Assembly: GCF_003952505.1 (NCBI RefSeq)
Contig: NZ_CP034450.1
Location: 3,534,001-3,598,000, forward strand
Reading direction: 5' to 3'
Origin: Mesorhizobium sp. M4B.F.Ca.ET.058.02.1.1
GTDB lineage: Bacteria > Pseudomonadota > Alphaproteobacteria > Rhizobiales > Rhizobiaceae
DNA: 64,000 nt
The position numbers and the translations under genes were made by a program. The notes beneath the pieces were generated by a model. That model made no database searches and was not told the origin of the DNA. It worked only from the letters and a program-made list of their open reading frames with translations. Shown here piece after piece: positions 37,161 through 46,349 of this stretch; within the stretch, counting starts at the first letter, position 1, and each line of letters starts with the position of its first letter.

Positions 37161-38573
37161 ATGAATATCGTCGTTGAGAACACAGTCTGCCTGAATACCG
37201 GGGATGCAGCAATTCTGCTGGCGATCCGCCATATCCTCAAGGCAGTTGTCGGCGACGAACCGCGGTTCTTCGTCTTCGACAGCCAGCCCGAAGTCGCCGC
37301 AAAACTCTACCCGAAGAAGGATTACCCGGATCTCGAATTTCACAAGCTGCTGTCGGAAACCATGTTCCGCTACAGCTACGGCAACGGGGTGAAACACCGG
37401 CTAAAACCGCTTTATAACCGGCTCGTCCTTCAGGTTTTGCAGCGTTTCGGCTCCGAAGGCTTCATTAGCCGCATCTTGTTCGGCGAAAGGGCCCGCCGCA
37501 GCCTCGATATCTATCGGAGCGCCGATCTCGTGGTCACGACAGGCGGCACCTATCTGGTCGAGAACTACAATCTCGAAAGGCGACTGAACCAATTCCGCGT
37601 CGATGCGATCCTCGGCAAGGATCCCGTGTTCTTCACGCAATCCCTCGGTCCGTTCAACAAAAGTTACAATCGGCAGGAACTGACCCCGATCCTCGACCGG
37701 AGCCCGCTCATCCTGCTTCGCGACGAGCGCTCCAGAAACCACATACTGGATATGGTGAAGGAGCCCGGCAAGTGCCACGTCGTGGCCGATGCCGTCTTTG
37801 CGCTCGCCGATACAGACAGGATCGGGAAACGGCTGGCTTCCGCCCAACCGCCGGTGGAAACGGGCCGCGTCGCCATCTCCGTCCGCCACTGGAACTATGT
37901 CAATGACGGTGAAGACGGCATGCGCCGCTATCTCGATTCGGTGCGCGAAATCGCAACCATCCTCGTCAGGGATCACGCCAAGGAAGTGACCTTCGTCTCC
38001 ACCTGCCAGGGCGTGCCGGAATACGCGCATGACGATTCCAAGACGGCGCGCGCAATCGTAGCCGAGCTTGATCCGGAGATCGCCAAGTATGTCAGCGTGG
38101 ACGCTTCGTTCCACACTCCGGACCAGTTGATGGCGCTGGTGAAAGGCTTCGACTTCGTCGTCGCGACGCGTATGCACATGATGATCATGTCGCTTTGCGT
38201 CGGCACGCCGGTGCTGCCGATCGCCTATGAATTCAAGACCAAGGAAGTCGCCAAGCGCGTCGGTGTCGCCGATCTGTTGCTCGACATCGACACAGTGACG
38301 CCGCAGGAGGCAGCCGAAAAGCTCGGCAGGTTTGCCGGCAACCTCGACCAGTATCGCCGCACCAGCCTGCAGGCCGTGCTTGAAGAGCATGCTTCGGCAA
38401 TGTCGGCCACAGACTTGCTGAAGCCACTTGTTCCGGGCGCTTCAGCGGATGTTGCGCGCGATGTTGGGAAGGGTGGCGGAAAGCATGCCGCGCGATTGGG
38501 GAAAGATCAGCATCAGGATGAGGGCAAGCCCGTAGTTGAGGCAAAGCGCCAGGGCCACGGCGAGAAGGTCTGA
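37161..38573 (+). CDS. Polysaccharide pyruvyl transferase family protein
   Basis: 470 residues. The family core is visible: NTGDAAILLAIRHIL near the start, TTGGTYLVENYNL, FFTQSLGPFNKSYN, SVRHWNYVND and MHMMIMSLCVGTPVLPIAYE. Such enzymes add pyruvate ketals to EPS sugars, as ExoV does in succinoglycan. The frame ends far inside the convergent wzx gene: the last 44 codons are antisense to it and rich in Lys/Gly, so the true conserved protein probably ends near KPLVPG and the tail is a read-through. ATG 37161 is preceded by GGGGTGAT. Confidence 0.85.
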   Translation: MNIVVENTVCLNTGDAAILLAIRHILKAVVGDEPRFFVFDSQPEVAAKLYPKKDYPDLEFHKLLSETMFRYSYGNGVKHRLKPLYNRLVLQVLQRFGSEGFISRILFGERARRSLDIYRSADLVVTTGGTYLVENYNLERRLNQFRVDAILGKDPVFFTQSLGPFNKSYNRQELTPILDRSPLILLRDERSRNHILDMVKEPGKCHVVADAVFALADTDRIGKRLASAQPPVETGRVAISVRHWNYVNDGEDGMRRYLDSVREIATILVRDHAKEVTFVSTCQGVPEYAHDDSKTARAIVAELDPEIAKYVSVDASFHTPDQLMALVKGFDFVVATRMHMMIMSLCVGTPVLPIAYEFKTKEVAKRVGVADLLLDIDTVTPQEAAEKLGRFAGNLDQYRRTSLQAVLEEHASAMSATDLLKPLVPGASADVARDVGKGGGKHAARLGKDQHQDEGKPVVEAKRQGHGEKV

Positions 38574-39824
38574 TTGACCAGTGAGCGACGCCGGCAGCTC
38601 CAGATAGGCCAGCCAGGCAAGCAGGGACGAGACAATGAAGAGCCCCTGCATGATCAGGAAATCGCCGGCAGTTACCGGGCCGACACGGTGGACCAGCACG
38701 GCAAGCACCGGAACGCGCAGCACGTAGCCGCTGATCGCGTAGGCGGCCGCGACGCCGACAGCGCCCCAATGCAGGCCGACGATGAAGGAGGCGACCGTCG
38801 TCAGCGACGAGTAGATGCCCCAATGAAACATGGTCTTGGTTTTGCCCTGGCAGATGAATATCCACCCCGTGGTGCTTGAGACGGACTGCATCAGGCTGGC
38901 GATGCCGAGCCAAGCAAAAATAGGCGCCACGGCGGTCCAGCGCGGCCCGAAAAGGAGCGCAACCACCTGTTCCGAGGTCAGCGTCAGCGCCGCGATACCA
39001 GGCATGGTTACGGCCGCCAGCATCCAGTTGGTTCGCACGTAAAGGTCGCGAAACCGCGCCTTGTCCTCGTGAATTCGGCTGAGCAGAGGCACCATCACGC
39101 GCGTCAGCGGCTGGGTGATGTTCTGCAATGGAAACAGCAGCAGCTTGTAAGCGCGGTCGTAATAGCCGAGCTCGATTGCACCGGAGTATTTTCCGATGAG
39201 GATGTTGTCGAGATTGCGTGAGAAAAAGTTGACGAGGTTGAAGCCGGTCAGATTGGCGCCGAACGACAATATGTCGCCGTCGACTTTCAGGTCCGGCCGC
39301 GACGGCGTCCAACGCACCACCAGCCATGCTGCCGCGAGCGCAACGACTGCCGCGACTGCCGGCCCCAACACCAGCGACCAGTAGCCCATTCCCGCCCAGG
39401 CCGCGATCGCGGCGGCGAGAAGTCCGGCAGCGGCGGTTGCGACATCGTTGATCGCCAGCTGGCCGAACTGCAGATGGCGGTTCATCAGCGCCAGCGGCAC
39501 CGCGGCAATGCTGCCAAGCAGCAGCGGCAGAGCAGAGGCCATGGTGATCCCGAACATGCGCTGATCGCCGTAGAACGCGGCAATGGCCGGCGCGAGAGCC
39601 GCAACGACGACGGAACTGCCCAGTCCGACGAGGGCGCTGACCCAGAAAACCTGATTGAGCTGCCTGTCACTGATGTCCCTGCGCTGCACCAGCGCCTGCT
39701 GCAGGCCAAGGTTTTGCAACAATCCGACAAAGGCAACGATCGGTCCGACGGACGCTACCAGGCCGAAATCCTCGGGCACAAGAAGGCGGGCGAGGATGAC
39801 GACCGAAATGAACTGTATCGCCAT
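38442..39824 (-). CDS. Wzx/ExoT-type polysaccharide flippase
   Basis: MOP-superfamily exporter with about 12 membrane helices, which flips lipid-linked repeat units. Family stretches include ILARLLVPEDFGLVASVGP, LGLQQALVQRRDISD and LDNILIGKYSGAIELGYYDR. The frame from ATG 39824 starts inside the first helix; the conserved N-terminus (GRVALRGGLVTAGAQGFK) lies upstream in the same frame but without a start codon. An ATG at 39907 would join it if one C were added to the C6 run near 39896, so the true gene probably starts there. Confidence 0.85.
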   Translation of the reverse strand: MAIQFISVVILARLLVPEDFGLVASVGPIVAFVGLLQNLGLQQALVQRRDISDRQLNQVFWVSALVGLGSSVVVAALAPAIAAFYGDQRMFGITMASALPLLLGSIAAVPLALMNRHLQFGQLAINDVATAAAGLLAAAIAAWAGMGYWSLVLGPAVAAVVALAAAWLVVRWTPSRPDLKVDGDILSFGANLTGFNLVNFFSRNLDNILIGKYSGAIELGYYDRAYKLLLFPLQNITQPLTRVMVPLLSRIHEDKARFRDLYVRTNWMLAAVTMPGIAALTLTSEQVVALLFGPRWTAVAPIFAWLGIASLMQSVSSTTGWIFICQGKTKTMFHWGIYSSLTTVASFIVGLHWGAVGVAAAYAISGYVLRVPVLAVLVHRVGPVTAGDFLIMQGLFIVSSLLAWLAYLELPASLTGQSDLLAVALALCLNYGLALILMLIFPQSRGMLSATLPNIARNIR

Positions 39825-39903
39825 CTTGAAGCCTTGCGCGCCGGCCGTGACCAGCCCGCCGCGCAGGGCGACGCGGCCAAATTGAGGAGGAGGCGGGGGG
39901 CAT

Positions 39904-41073
39904 TCATATGGGCGATCTCATTTCACCAAGCTGCGATGCAATCTGCGCGAACCGCTCGTTAAGCACCTCCGCGTTGAAATCTGCCTCGATCTTCTTTCGC
40001 GCTGCGAGCGCGATCGGCTCACACAGCTTCGGGTTCTCGGCGATCCAGGTGAGTTTGCCGGCTAGCGCCGCGACGTCCCGCTCGGGCGCGAGGAACCCTG
40101 TCTTCTGGTCCTCGATCAGTTCAGGAATCCCCGAATGATAGGTGCTGACCACGGTCAGCCCAGCGGCCATGGCCTCCATCAAGGCAACCGGAATGCCTTC
40201 GACATCGCCATCGCGGGCTCCGACGCTGGGCAGCACGAACACATGGGCATCGCGCAGGCGCTGCTTGACCTCAGCATGCGGGCGCGGGCCGAGAAAAGTC
40301 ACCCTGTCGGCAATGCCGAGATCGGCGGCAAGCCGCTTCAGCTCTTCCAGGAGTTCGCCGCCGCCGATCACCGAATAGGTCCAGTCACGGCGCGGCAGGG
40401 CTGCAAGTGCGCGAAGCGCGTATTCGATGCCTTTCTTCTCGGTCAGGCGGCAGACAGAGATGAATGACAGTGCGTCCTGCTCCCAGGACCGCCACCGATA
40501 CTCGATCTCACCAGGCCGCACGCCCATATGGTGCACCACGACCTTCGCTGGCGATGCGCCGACATCGATCAGGGCGTCGCGGAAAAAGGCATTCACCGGC
40601 AGTTGGAGAACGCCTTTTTCGAAGACCGTCCTGTAGCGCGCAAGCGTCTTGTCATGCATCGGCCCGCCGACATCGTTGCCATGGAATATCGTCACCAGGG
40701 GTGCGGAAATCCTGCCACGCTTGATGACGCGGGCGACCCGCAGGCCATTGGTTCCGAAATGCGCAACGATGACGTCGGCCTTCTGCAACTTGTGCGCGTG
40801 AAAGAGATCGATTGCGGTCGAGAGTTTGTCCCACAGCCTCCCGGACCATTTCCTGAGCAGCGGTCGATAACGGCCGAGGCTGCCCCACCAGCACACGACC
40901 TTTCCGGGCAGCGCCTGCCAGCGCTGATCGTCGATGTTGCGATCCTTGCCGAAGGTCGTCTCGTTGCAGACGACACCGACTTCCATGCCGTGCTCAAGGC
41001 ATCCGGCTATCTGGTCGAGGACAAAGGTTTCGGATAACGAGGGGAACTTATCAACTACGAAGCAAATCTTCAT
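39904..41073 (-). CDS. GT4-family glycosyltransferase (WcaL/AmsK-like)
   Basis: 389-residue GT-B glycosyltransferase. N-terminus MKICFVVDKFPSLSETFV and the segment VAHFGTNGLRVARVI are typical of colanic-acid/amylovoran WcaL-AmsK enzymes; the retaining-GT4 motif is in PVALMEAMAAGLTVVSTYHS with GIPELIEDQKTGFL. It ends 80 bases before the wzx start and overlaps the upstream wzx ATG candidate at 39907. Its role is adding a sugar to the EPS unit. Confidence 0.87.
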   Translation of the reverse strand: MKICFVVDKFPSLSETFVLDQIAGCLEHGMEVGVVCNETTFGKDRNIDDQRWQALPGKVVCWWGSLGRYRPLLRKWSGRLWDKLSTAIDLFHAHKLQKADVIVAHFGTNGLRVARVIKRGRISAPLVTIFHGNDVGGPMHDKTLARYRTVFEKGVLQLPVNAFFRDALIDVGASPAKVVVHHMGVRPGEIEYRWRSWEQDALSFISVCRLTEKKGIEYALRALAALPRRDWTYSVIGGGELLEELKRLAADLGIADRVTFLGPRPHAEVKQRLRDAHVFVLPSVGARDGDVEGIPVALMEAMAAGLTVVSTYHSGIPELIEDQKTGFLAPERDVAALAGKLTWIAENPKLCEPIALAARKKIEADFNAEVLNERFAQIASQLGEMRSPI

Positions 41074-41125
41074 CGATCAGATGATCTTTCGAGGTCGGCC
41101 AGCGATTCGCTTGCGCGGAAAACGA

Positions 41126-42204
41126 CTAGGCGGCACGCTCCAGGCCGCTTCGCCTGGCGTTGTTGAGAACATCCAGAAATGTCGCGAACTGTTTATCGGG
41201 GTTCATCTGCGGCCGCTCTGAAAACAGCTGCGCCGCCGCCGAAAGCCTGTCGTACTCGGCCTTGTCGCTCCACAATCGCCTGACCGTCGCGACCCAGTCG
41301 GCGAGCGGAGCGTCGTAGTCAAGCACCACGCCGCCGGCGCCGATCGCTTCCGGCAGGCCGCCGCGCCGGGACCCGACGACAGGAATGCCGCTGCAATGGG
41401 CCTCGGATGCTACCCTGCCCCACGCCTCTTCCCATTTGCTGGGCGCAAGCAGAATCTTCGTCCGGCCGTAGACCGTCTTCATATCGCTGGTGCGGCTCTC
41501 CAACGTGGCGTTGCCCAGCGGGGCGATGGTCCTTTCGATCTCGGCCCGGTGGTTGTCGTCAAGCATCCAGCTCTCGACGAACAGGAACGGAATTTCAGGG
41601 CATTCGCCGGCAATGCGGACCGCCAATTCGAATCCCTTTTCGTTGTAAGGGTTGATCATCGTCACGAACTCGCGGGTCGTCGGCGTGCTGTAAGATCCGG
41701 GATTGATGGTGGGCGGAATCACCGTCGAATCGATGCCGAATTTTTCCTTGTAGGTGCGGGCGGTGAACTCCGAATTGGCGATGTAGAGCGCCGAGCGCAG
41801 TTCGCGCAGGTCGCCCGCCAGTTCATGGAATTCGACATTCCTCAGATAGACGACCAGCGGCACGCCCAGCGCCTGCAGCTCCCTGCCGATCGGCACCGAC
41901 TTGTGGCACTGCACGACCGCGACATCGGGCTTCAGCCTATCGACCGCGAAGCCCGCCGCCTCCCAGGGGAACCACGCCCGCACCACCGGGTAACCGGGAA
42001 ACGTGTCGATGACGGCGCGCTGGCGGAGCAGTTTCATCTTGGCGCGCGCCTTGAAGCCGAACATGCCGTCACCGAACAGCGCCGCCAGGACCGAGGCCTC
42101 ATGACCGTTTTCGCGCAACTGCTCGACCAGATGGTGCGTGCTCGACTGAACACCACCGCTGAATTGTGGCGTGTAGCCGTTGCCCCTGCAAACAAAACTT
42201 TCAT
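41126..42204 (-). CDS. GT4-family glycosyltransferase, probable frameshift at its start
   Basis: Conserved GT4 protein (NGYTPQFSGGVQSSTHHLVE near the start, PSKWEEAWGRVASEAHCSGI, PVVGSRRGGLPEAIGAGG). In the long frame the N-terminus reads ESFVCRGNGY and has no sensible start, but the neighbouring frame offers ATG 42204 with MKVLFAG. Adding one G to the GGGG run near 42186 joins MKVLFAG to NGYTPQ. I therefore place the gene start at 42204 and take the break as a single-base error or mutation. Confidence 0.8.
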
Positions 42205-42236
42205 GGACCCTGGCTCCTTGTTGTGCCGCTCTGCCC

Positions 42237-43568
42237 TCACGCCGCCAGCCTACCGATGCTAAAATATTCAATGCCGTAGCGGGCGATGACCTTGGGGTCG
42301 TAGAGATTGCGGCCGTCGAAGATCACCGGCGTGGTCAGCGCATCCTTGAGTGCGTCGAAGGAGGGCGCGCGGAAGCTCTTCCATTCGGTGCAGATCAGGA
42401 GCGCGTCGGCGCCGCGCAACGCGGCCTCCTTCGTGCCGCAGAGCAAAAGATCGTCGCGCAGACCGTAGATGGCCTGGCACTCCTGCATCGCCTCGGGATC
42501 GAAGGCCTGCACGTTGGCGCCGGCCTGCCACAGCGCCTCCATCAGCGTGCGCGACGGCGCCTCGCGCATGTCGTCGGTGTTGGGCTTGAAGGCCAGGCCC
42601 CAGAGCGCGAAGGTCTTGCCCTTGAGGTTGCCCTTGAAATAGCGGTGCACCTTGTCGAACAGGACCGACTTCTGCTCGTTGTTGCGTTCCTCCACCGCGC
42701 GCAGCAGCTTGGCGTCGAACTTGACGCCTTCGGCGGTCTTGATCAGGGCGCGCACGTCCTTGGGAAAGCACGAGCCGCCATAGCCGAGGCCGGGATAGAT
42801 GAAGTGGTAGCCGATGCGGGGATCGGAGCCGATGCCCTTGCGTACCTCCTCGATGTCGGCGCCCAGCTGCTCGGCCAGATTGGCCATTTCGTTCATGAAG
42901 CTGATCTTGGTAGCCAGCATGCAATTGGCGGCGTATTTGGTGAACTCGGCGCTGCGCACGTCCATCACGATCATCTTCTCGTGGTTGCGGTTGAACGGCG
43001 CGTAGAGTTCGCGCATCACTGCCTCGGTGTCCTCGCTCGAGGTGCCGACGATGATGCGATCCGGCTTCATGCAGTCGGCGACGGCCGAGCCTTCCTTGAG
43101 GAATTCCGGGTTGGAAGCGACGTCGAAAGCCAGATCCTCGCGACCCCTGGCTTTCAGCGTCTCGGCGATCTTGGCCTTGATCTTCTCGCAGGTGCCGACC
43201 GGCACGGTCGACTTGCCGACGACGATCTTGGGCGCCTCCATTTCGCGGCCGATGGCCTCGGCGACGGCGAGCACGTATTTGAGATCGGCCGACCCGTCCT
43301 CGCCGGGCGGCGTGCCGACCGCGATCATCTGGATCTGGCCGTGCTTGACGGCGGCGGCCGCGTCCGTGGTGAAACGGATGCGGCCTGCCGCGTGATTCTC
43401 CTTGACGAGGGTTTCCAGCCCGGGCTCGAAGATCGGGATCAGGCCCTGGTTGAGCCGCTCGACCTTTTTCTCGTCGATGTCGACGCACACCACTTGGTGC
43501 CCGACTTCCGCGAGCACCGCGGCCTGCACGAGGCCGACATAGCCAATTCCAAAGACGGTCAGATTCAT
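42237..43568 (-). CDS. ugd: UDP-glucose 6-dehydrogenase
   Basis: 443-residue enzyme that oxidises UDP-glucose to UDP-glucuronate. N-terminal NAD loop [20 protein letters not shown], second domain GKSTVPVGT, and catalytic Cys in [12 protein letters not shown]. Its presence suggests that this polysaccharide, unlike plain succinoglycan, contains glucuronic (or galacturonic) acid. It follows the GT4 genes on the same strand. ATG 43568. Confidence 0.95.
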   Translation of the reverse strand: MNLTVFGIGYVGLVQAAVLAEVGHQVVCVDIDEKKVERLNQGLIPIFEPGLETLVKENHAAGRIRFTTDAAAAVKHGQIQMIAVGTPPGEDGSADLKYVLAVAEAIGREMEAPKIVVGKSTVPVGTCEKIKAKIAETLKARGREDLAFDVASNPEFLKEGSAVADCMKPDRIIVGTSSEDTEAVMRELYAPFNRNHEKMIVMDVRSAEFTKYAANCMLATKISFMNEMANLAEQLGADIEEVRKGIGSDPRIGYHFIYPGLGYGGSCFPKDVRALIKTAEGVKFDAKLLRAVEERNNEQKSVLFDKVHRYFKGNLKGKTFALWGLAFKPNTDDMREAPSRTLMEALWQAGANVQAFDPEAMQECQAIYGLRDDLLLCGTKEAALRGADALLICTEWKSFRAPSFDALKDALTTPVIFDGRNLYDPKVIARYGIEYFSIGRLAA

Positions 43569-43655
43569 TCGTTCTTGTTCCTGTTCAAGGCCGTCTTCGG
43601 TCCGGCCGGTTCAGATGTTGCCTGGCCGTGATCCCCACGGCTGTTTCCTGTTTAA

Positions 43656-43711
43656 GCATGATTCCGAAAGCGGTCCCCGCTTCTGTCACGCTTGGCTTTC
43701 GGTTCGGAACC
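43656..43711. repeat. Degenerate GCATGATTCCGAAAG-type rhizobial repeat
   Basis: Between ugd and exoK, GCATGATTCCGAAAGCGG and the inverted GGCTTTCGGTTCGGAACC form an imperfect palindrome of the GCATGATNCCGAAAA type that is widespread in Rhizobiales intergenic regions. It ends 5 bases before the exoK stop. Confidence 0.5.
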
Positions 43712-43716
43712 ATACG

Positions 43717-44592
43717 CTAGTTGCTGTTGGCACCGCTGCTTATGCTGCACGCCAGCGACTCCTTGAACTGGCATGGTTCGCCCAGCGCCGTGAACGCGAC
43801 ACGCTCCACCTGCATGGTGACCTTGCGGCCAGGGTCCGAAAAGGGCCCCATCCAGTTGGTCAGCTTATCGCTGCCCCAGAGGCTGAAGAATATCTTCTGC
43901 GAATGGGTCGGCAATTCCTCCGGATTTGTCACTTCATGGACCAGCTTGCCGTTGACGTAGAAGCGCAGGCGGTCCTTTTCCCAGACGAAGCCGTAGTCGT
44001 TGAAGCCCTTGTCGGTGCCACCCTCGACATCGGCAAGCTTTTCGTTCTTCGGCTTGCCGGAAATGTAGGTGTTGACCTGGACCTTCGAGGTGTCCTTGGT
44101 CAGGACCTCGAAGTCGATCTCGTCCCAGGGTTGCTTGTCGGCAGGGCCGATGTAGGAAAAGAAGGCGGCATTAAGCCCGGACCCGGTATCGGTCTTCATG
44201 CGCGCTTCATAGGTGCCGTAGCCATAGCGCTTCTTGGTCTGGATCTCGCCGCAGGCGAATTCGCGGTCTTTCGTCTGGCGCTTCTCGAAGCCGAGTGTCA
44301 GCACGCCGTCGGAAAGCCCGACCAGGCTCTTCGACCAGGTGCAGTTCTGGTGGGGGCCGTTCGACCAGCCGTCGGAAACATACCAGCGCGACCGGTCGAG
44401 ACTCTTGAAATCATCGACGAATGAAGGCGCGCTCTGCACCTCCTGCGCATGGGATGGTTGCGGGGCTGCAACCAGGCTTGCGGCCACTACAAGGAACGCG
44501 CCAGCCATGGATAGCCGCCGCAGGCCCACACTCGGCTCTGGCCGCATGACATCGACCGCGGCGATGGGGATAGTCTTCGGATCTGCGTTCAT
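43717..44592 (-). CDS. exoK: Secreted GH16 endo-beta-glycanase ExoK
   Basis: 291-residue glycoside hydrolase family 16 protein that trims nascent EPS. An N-terminal membrane/signal segment (AGAFLVVAASLVAAPQPSHA) is followed by the catalytic domain with the ExDxxE site in PWDEIDFEVL. The aromatic start of the domain, FVDDFKSLDRSRWYVSDGW, also fits ExoK/licheninase. ATG 44592. A long polar extension precedes the signal segment; a later start at residue 16 is possible. Confidence 0.9.
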   Translation of the reverse strand: MNADPKTIPIAAVDVMRPEPSVGLRRLSMAGAFLVVAASLVAAPQPSHAQEVQSAPSFVDDFKSLDRSRWYVSDGWSNGPHQNCTWSKSLVGLSDGVLTLGFEKRQTKDREFACGEIQTKKRYGYGTYEARMKTDTGSGLNAAFFSYIGPADKQPWDEIDFEVLTKDTSKVQVNTYISGKPKNEKLADVEGGTDKGFNDYGFVWEKDRLRFYVNGKLVHEVTNPEELPTHSQKIFFSLWGSDKLTNWMGPFSDPGRKVTMQVERVAFTALGEPCQFKESLACSISSGANSN

Positions 44593-44737
44593 ACCAACTC
44601 ACCTTTGTGCTGTCCGCCCCAACCCAAAAGTCATCAAATGGCCCGCCTCCGCGAGCCGCTTGCGATCCTCCGCCCTAGAACTGCCTACCTGTGCCTCGTA
44701 CCAAAAAGTTGTGCCCTTCAAACTTCATTTCGTGCCG

Positions 44738-45130
44738 TCAGCGTCCGCCTGCCGACTTGACGAAACCGGTCCGCGAATCGGAACCCTGCTCACTTTCGTC
44801 GACAATCGCGTCGAGCGAATGACGCAGTTCCTTCATCAAGCCGTTCTGGCGAGCAAGCTCGGCAATGCGCCGCTCGCAGTTCAGGATCGACTTCGTCAGC
44901 TCGCTTACTTCCGACGACTTGCCTGTCGACGCCGATCCGTTCTCCATCGCCTCGACCAGGAAAGCGGCGTTCGCCGCTTTCGACCGGTAGCGATTCTCAA
45001 GGCCGGCCTTCTCCGCCTCGATCTCGCCGGCGATCTGATCGAGCAGCCTTGCGAGACGATCGTAGCGCTGGAGATCGGTCTGCCGGTCCCGGGCCGGAGC
45101 CCTGGATCTGAAGCCGAATATCGAAGCCAT
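44738..45130 (-). CDS. Hypothetical coiled-coil protein
   Basis: About 130 residues, charged and helical, with heptad-like stretches (LDQIAGEIEAEKAGLENRY and ILNCERRIAELARQNGLM). No membrane segment and no recognised family. ATG 45130 was preferred over 45175 because GGAAGG lies just before it. A TTGCTGCACCGCAACA box (45149-45164) sits immediately upstream, as before several EPS genes, so it may belong to the same regulon. Confidence 0.55.
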   Translation of the reverse strand: MASIFGFRSRAPARDRQTDLQRYDRLARLLDQIAGEIEAEKAGLENRYRSKAANAAFLVEAMENGSASTGKSSEVSELTKSILNCERRIAELARQNGLMKELRHSLDAIVDESEQGSDSRTGFVKSAGGR

Positions 45131-45148
45131 CCGGTTGGCCTTCCAAAA

Positions 45149-45164
45149 TTGCTGCACCGCAACA
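45149..45164 (-). promoter_or_regulatory. TTGCTGCACCGCAACA box before the coiled-coil gene
   Basis: Nearly identical to the box at 36961-36976 (one base differs). On the minus strand it reads TGTTGCGGTGCAGCAA and lies about 20 bases before the chosen start codon, followed by the ribosome site. Such a close position suggests an operator rather than an activator site. Confidence 0.45.
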
Positions 45165-45256
45165 TACACTGCCATTCCGGGGCCGCATAGGCAACCTCGG
45201 AGTTTGGGAAAGGCGATTTTTTCCGATCCGCGATCGCTGCAGCGCCGCGGTCCGGG

Positions 45257-46270
45257 TTACTTTTCAACAGCCTGAGCGGCCATCAGGAAGCGCAGCGGCG
45301 GCACCGGCCGCTTGGGGGCAAGGCCGGTCTGGCGAAACAGCGCCTCAAGCTTGTCAGCGGCAACGCCGCGGACGATCGGGATCAGGTTCGACTGGCTGGC
45401 CAGCGCATAGGCGGCGGCCGATGCCAGGCCGCGCTCGGCCTTCACGTCGAGGAAATTGCGCAGCCGGTATTTGTCGCGCACATGGCGCTCATGTTTCCTG
45501 AGCGCCGCCTTGGATGTCTCCGGCAGCGTATCAATGGCAAGCAACGCCAGGTCCGCGTCGGCAAGGCGCTTCAAATCCTGCGTCTTGTGGCGACCGCTCA
45601 GCGAATCGGCACGCACGATGGCGCCATAGCCACAGGACCTGATGACCTTGAAACGGGCGCCGCAGGCGACGGCGCGGGCATAGAGCTCATAGTCCTCGCC
45701 GAGGCGCAGGTTCTCGTCGTAACGCAGACCGTGGCGTTCGAGGAAGGCCCGGCTGATGACCGGCTTCAAGAAGCCCAGTTCGCCGCGCTGCACGCGGCGC
45801 CTGGAGATGTTGCCTTCGACGAAACGCTCGAAGTCGAGGAATTCCGGATCGGCCGAAAAGGACGGGGCGACGACCTTTGAGACATCGGTCGCCGTGTCGT
45901 CCCGGATCAGCATGATGTTGTCGGCGGCGAAATCCCAGTCGGTGCTGGCGAACAGCCTGCGAAAGCGGCCCTCGAGGAAGAAATCGTCGGCGTCGAGGAC
46001 GCTGATGAAGGGTGAGCTCGAGCCGGCAATCGCGGCATTGCGGGCAAAGGACGGCCCCCGGTTCACATCGAGGCGCATGACTTTGAGCCTGCCGCTGCCG
46101 TCATCGGCGGCGCGCGCCACCTCGGCGGTGTCGTCGGTGGAGGCGTCGTCAACGACGACGACTTCAGCCGCTTCCGGCTCACGCAGCGCCGACGCTATGG
46201 CGGCCGGGATCGTTCGGGCGGCGTTACGGGCGGCGATGATCACGCAGACCCGGGAAGCTGTGCTGGACAT
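45257..46270 (-). CDS. GT2 glycosyltransferase (ExoU/ExoO-like)
   Basis: 337 residues. Motifs: VCVIIAARNAARTIPAAIA, VVVVDDASTDDTAEVAR, FISVLDADDFFLEGRF and GFLKPVISRAFLERHGLRYD with NLRLGEDYELYAR. It is a clear paralogue of the ExoO-like protein at 32846, which shares the GxLKPxxxRxFL and RYDExLxxGEDY segments. In succinoglycan loci ExoU and ExoW are of this type and add the side-chain glucoses; the sequence alone does not tell which one this is. Confidence 0.85.
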   Translation of the reverse strand: MSSTASRVCVIIAARNAARTIPAAIASALREPEAAEVVVVDDASTDDTAEVARAADDGSGRLKVMRLDVNRGPSFARNAAIAGSSSPFISVLDADDFFLEGRFRRLFASTDWDFAADNIMLIRDDTATDVSKVVAPSFSADPEFLDFERFVEGNISRRRVQRGELGFLKPVISRAFLERHGLRYDENLRLGEDYELYARAVACGARFKVIRSCGYGAIVRADSLSGRHKTQDLKRLADADLALLAIDTLPETSKAALRKHERHVRDKYRLRNFLDVKAERGLASAAAYALASQSNLIPIVRGVAADKLEALFRQTGLAPKRPVPPLRFLMAAQAVEK

Positions 46271-46349
46271 CAATTGACCTCTCGATCGAACGAGTCTGTT
46301 TCGAATTTCCTGCCCCTGTGCCCCAAAACGATCGTCACCGGCTGCCTGC

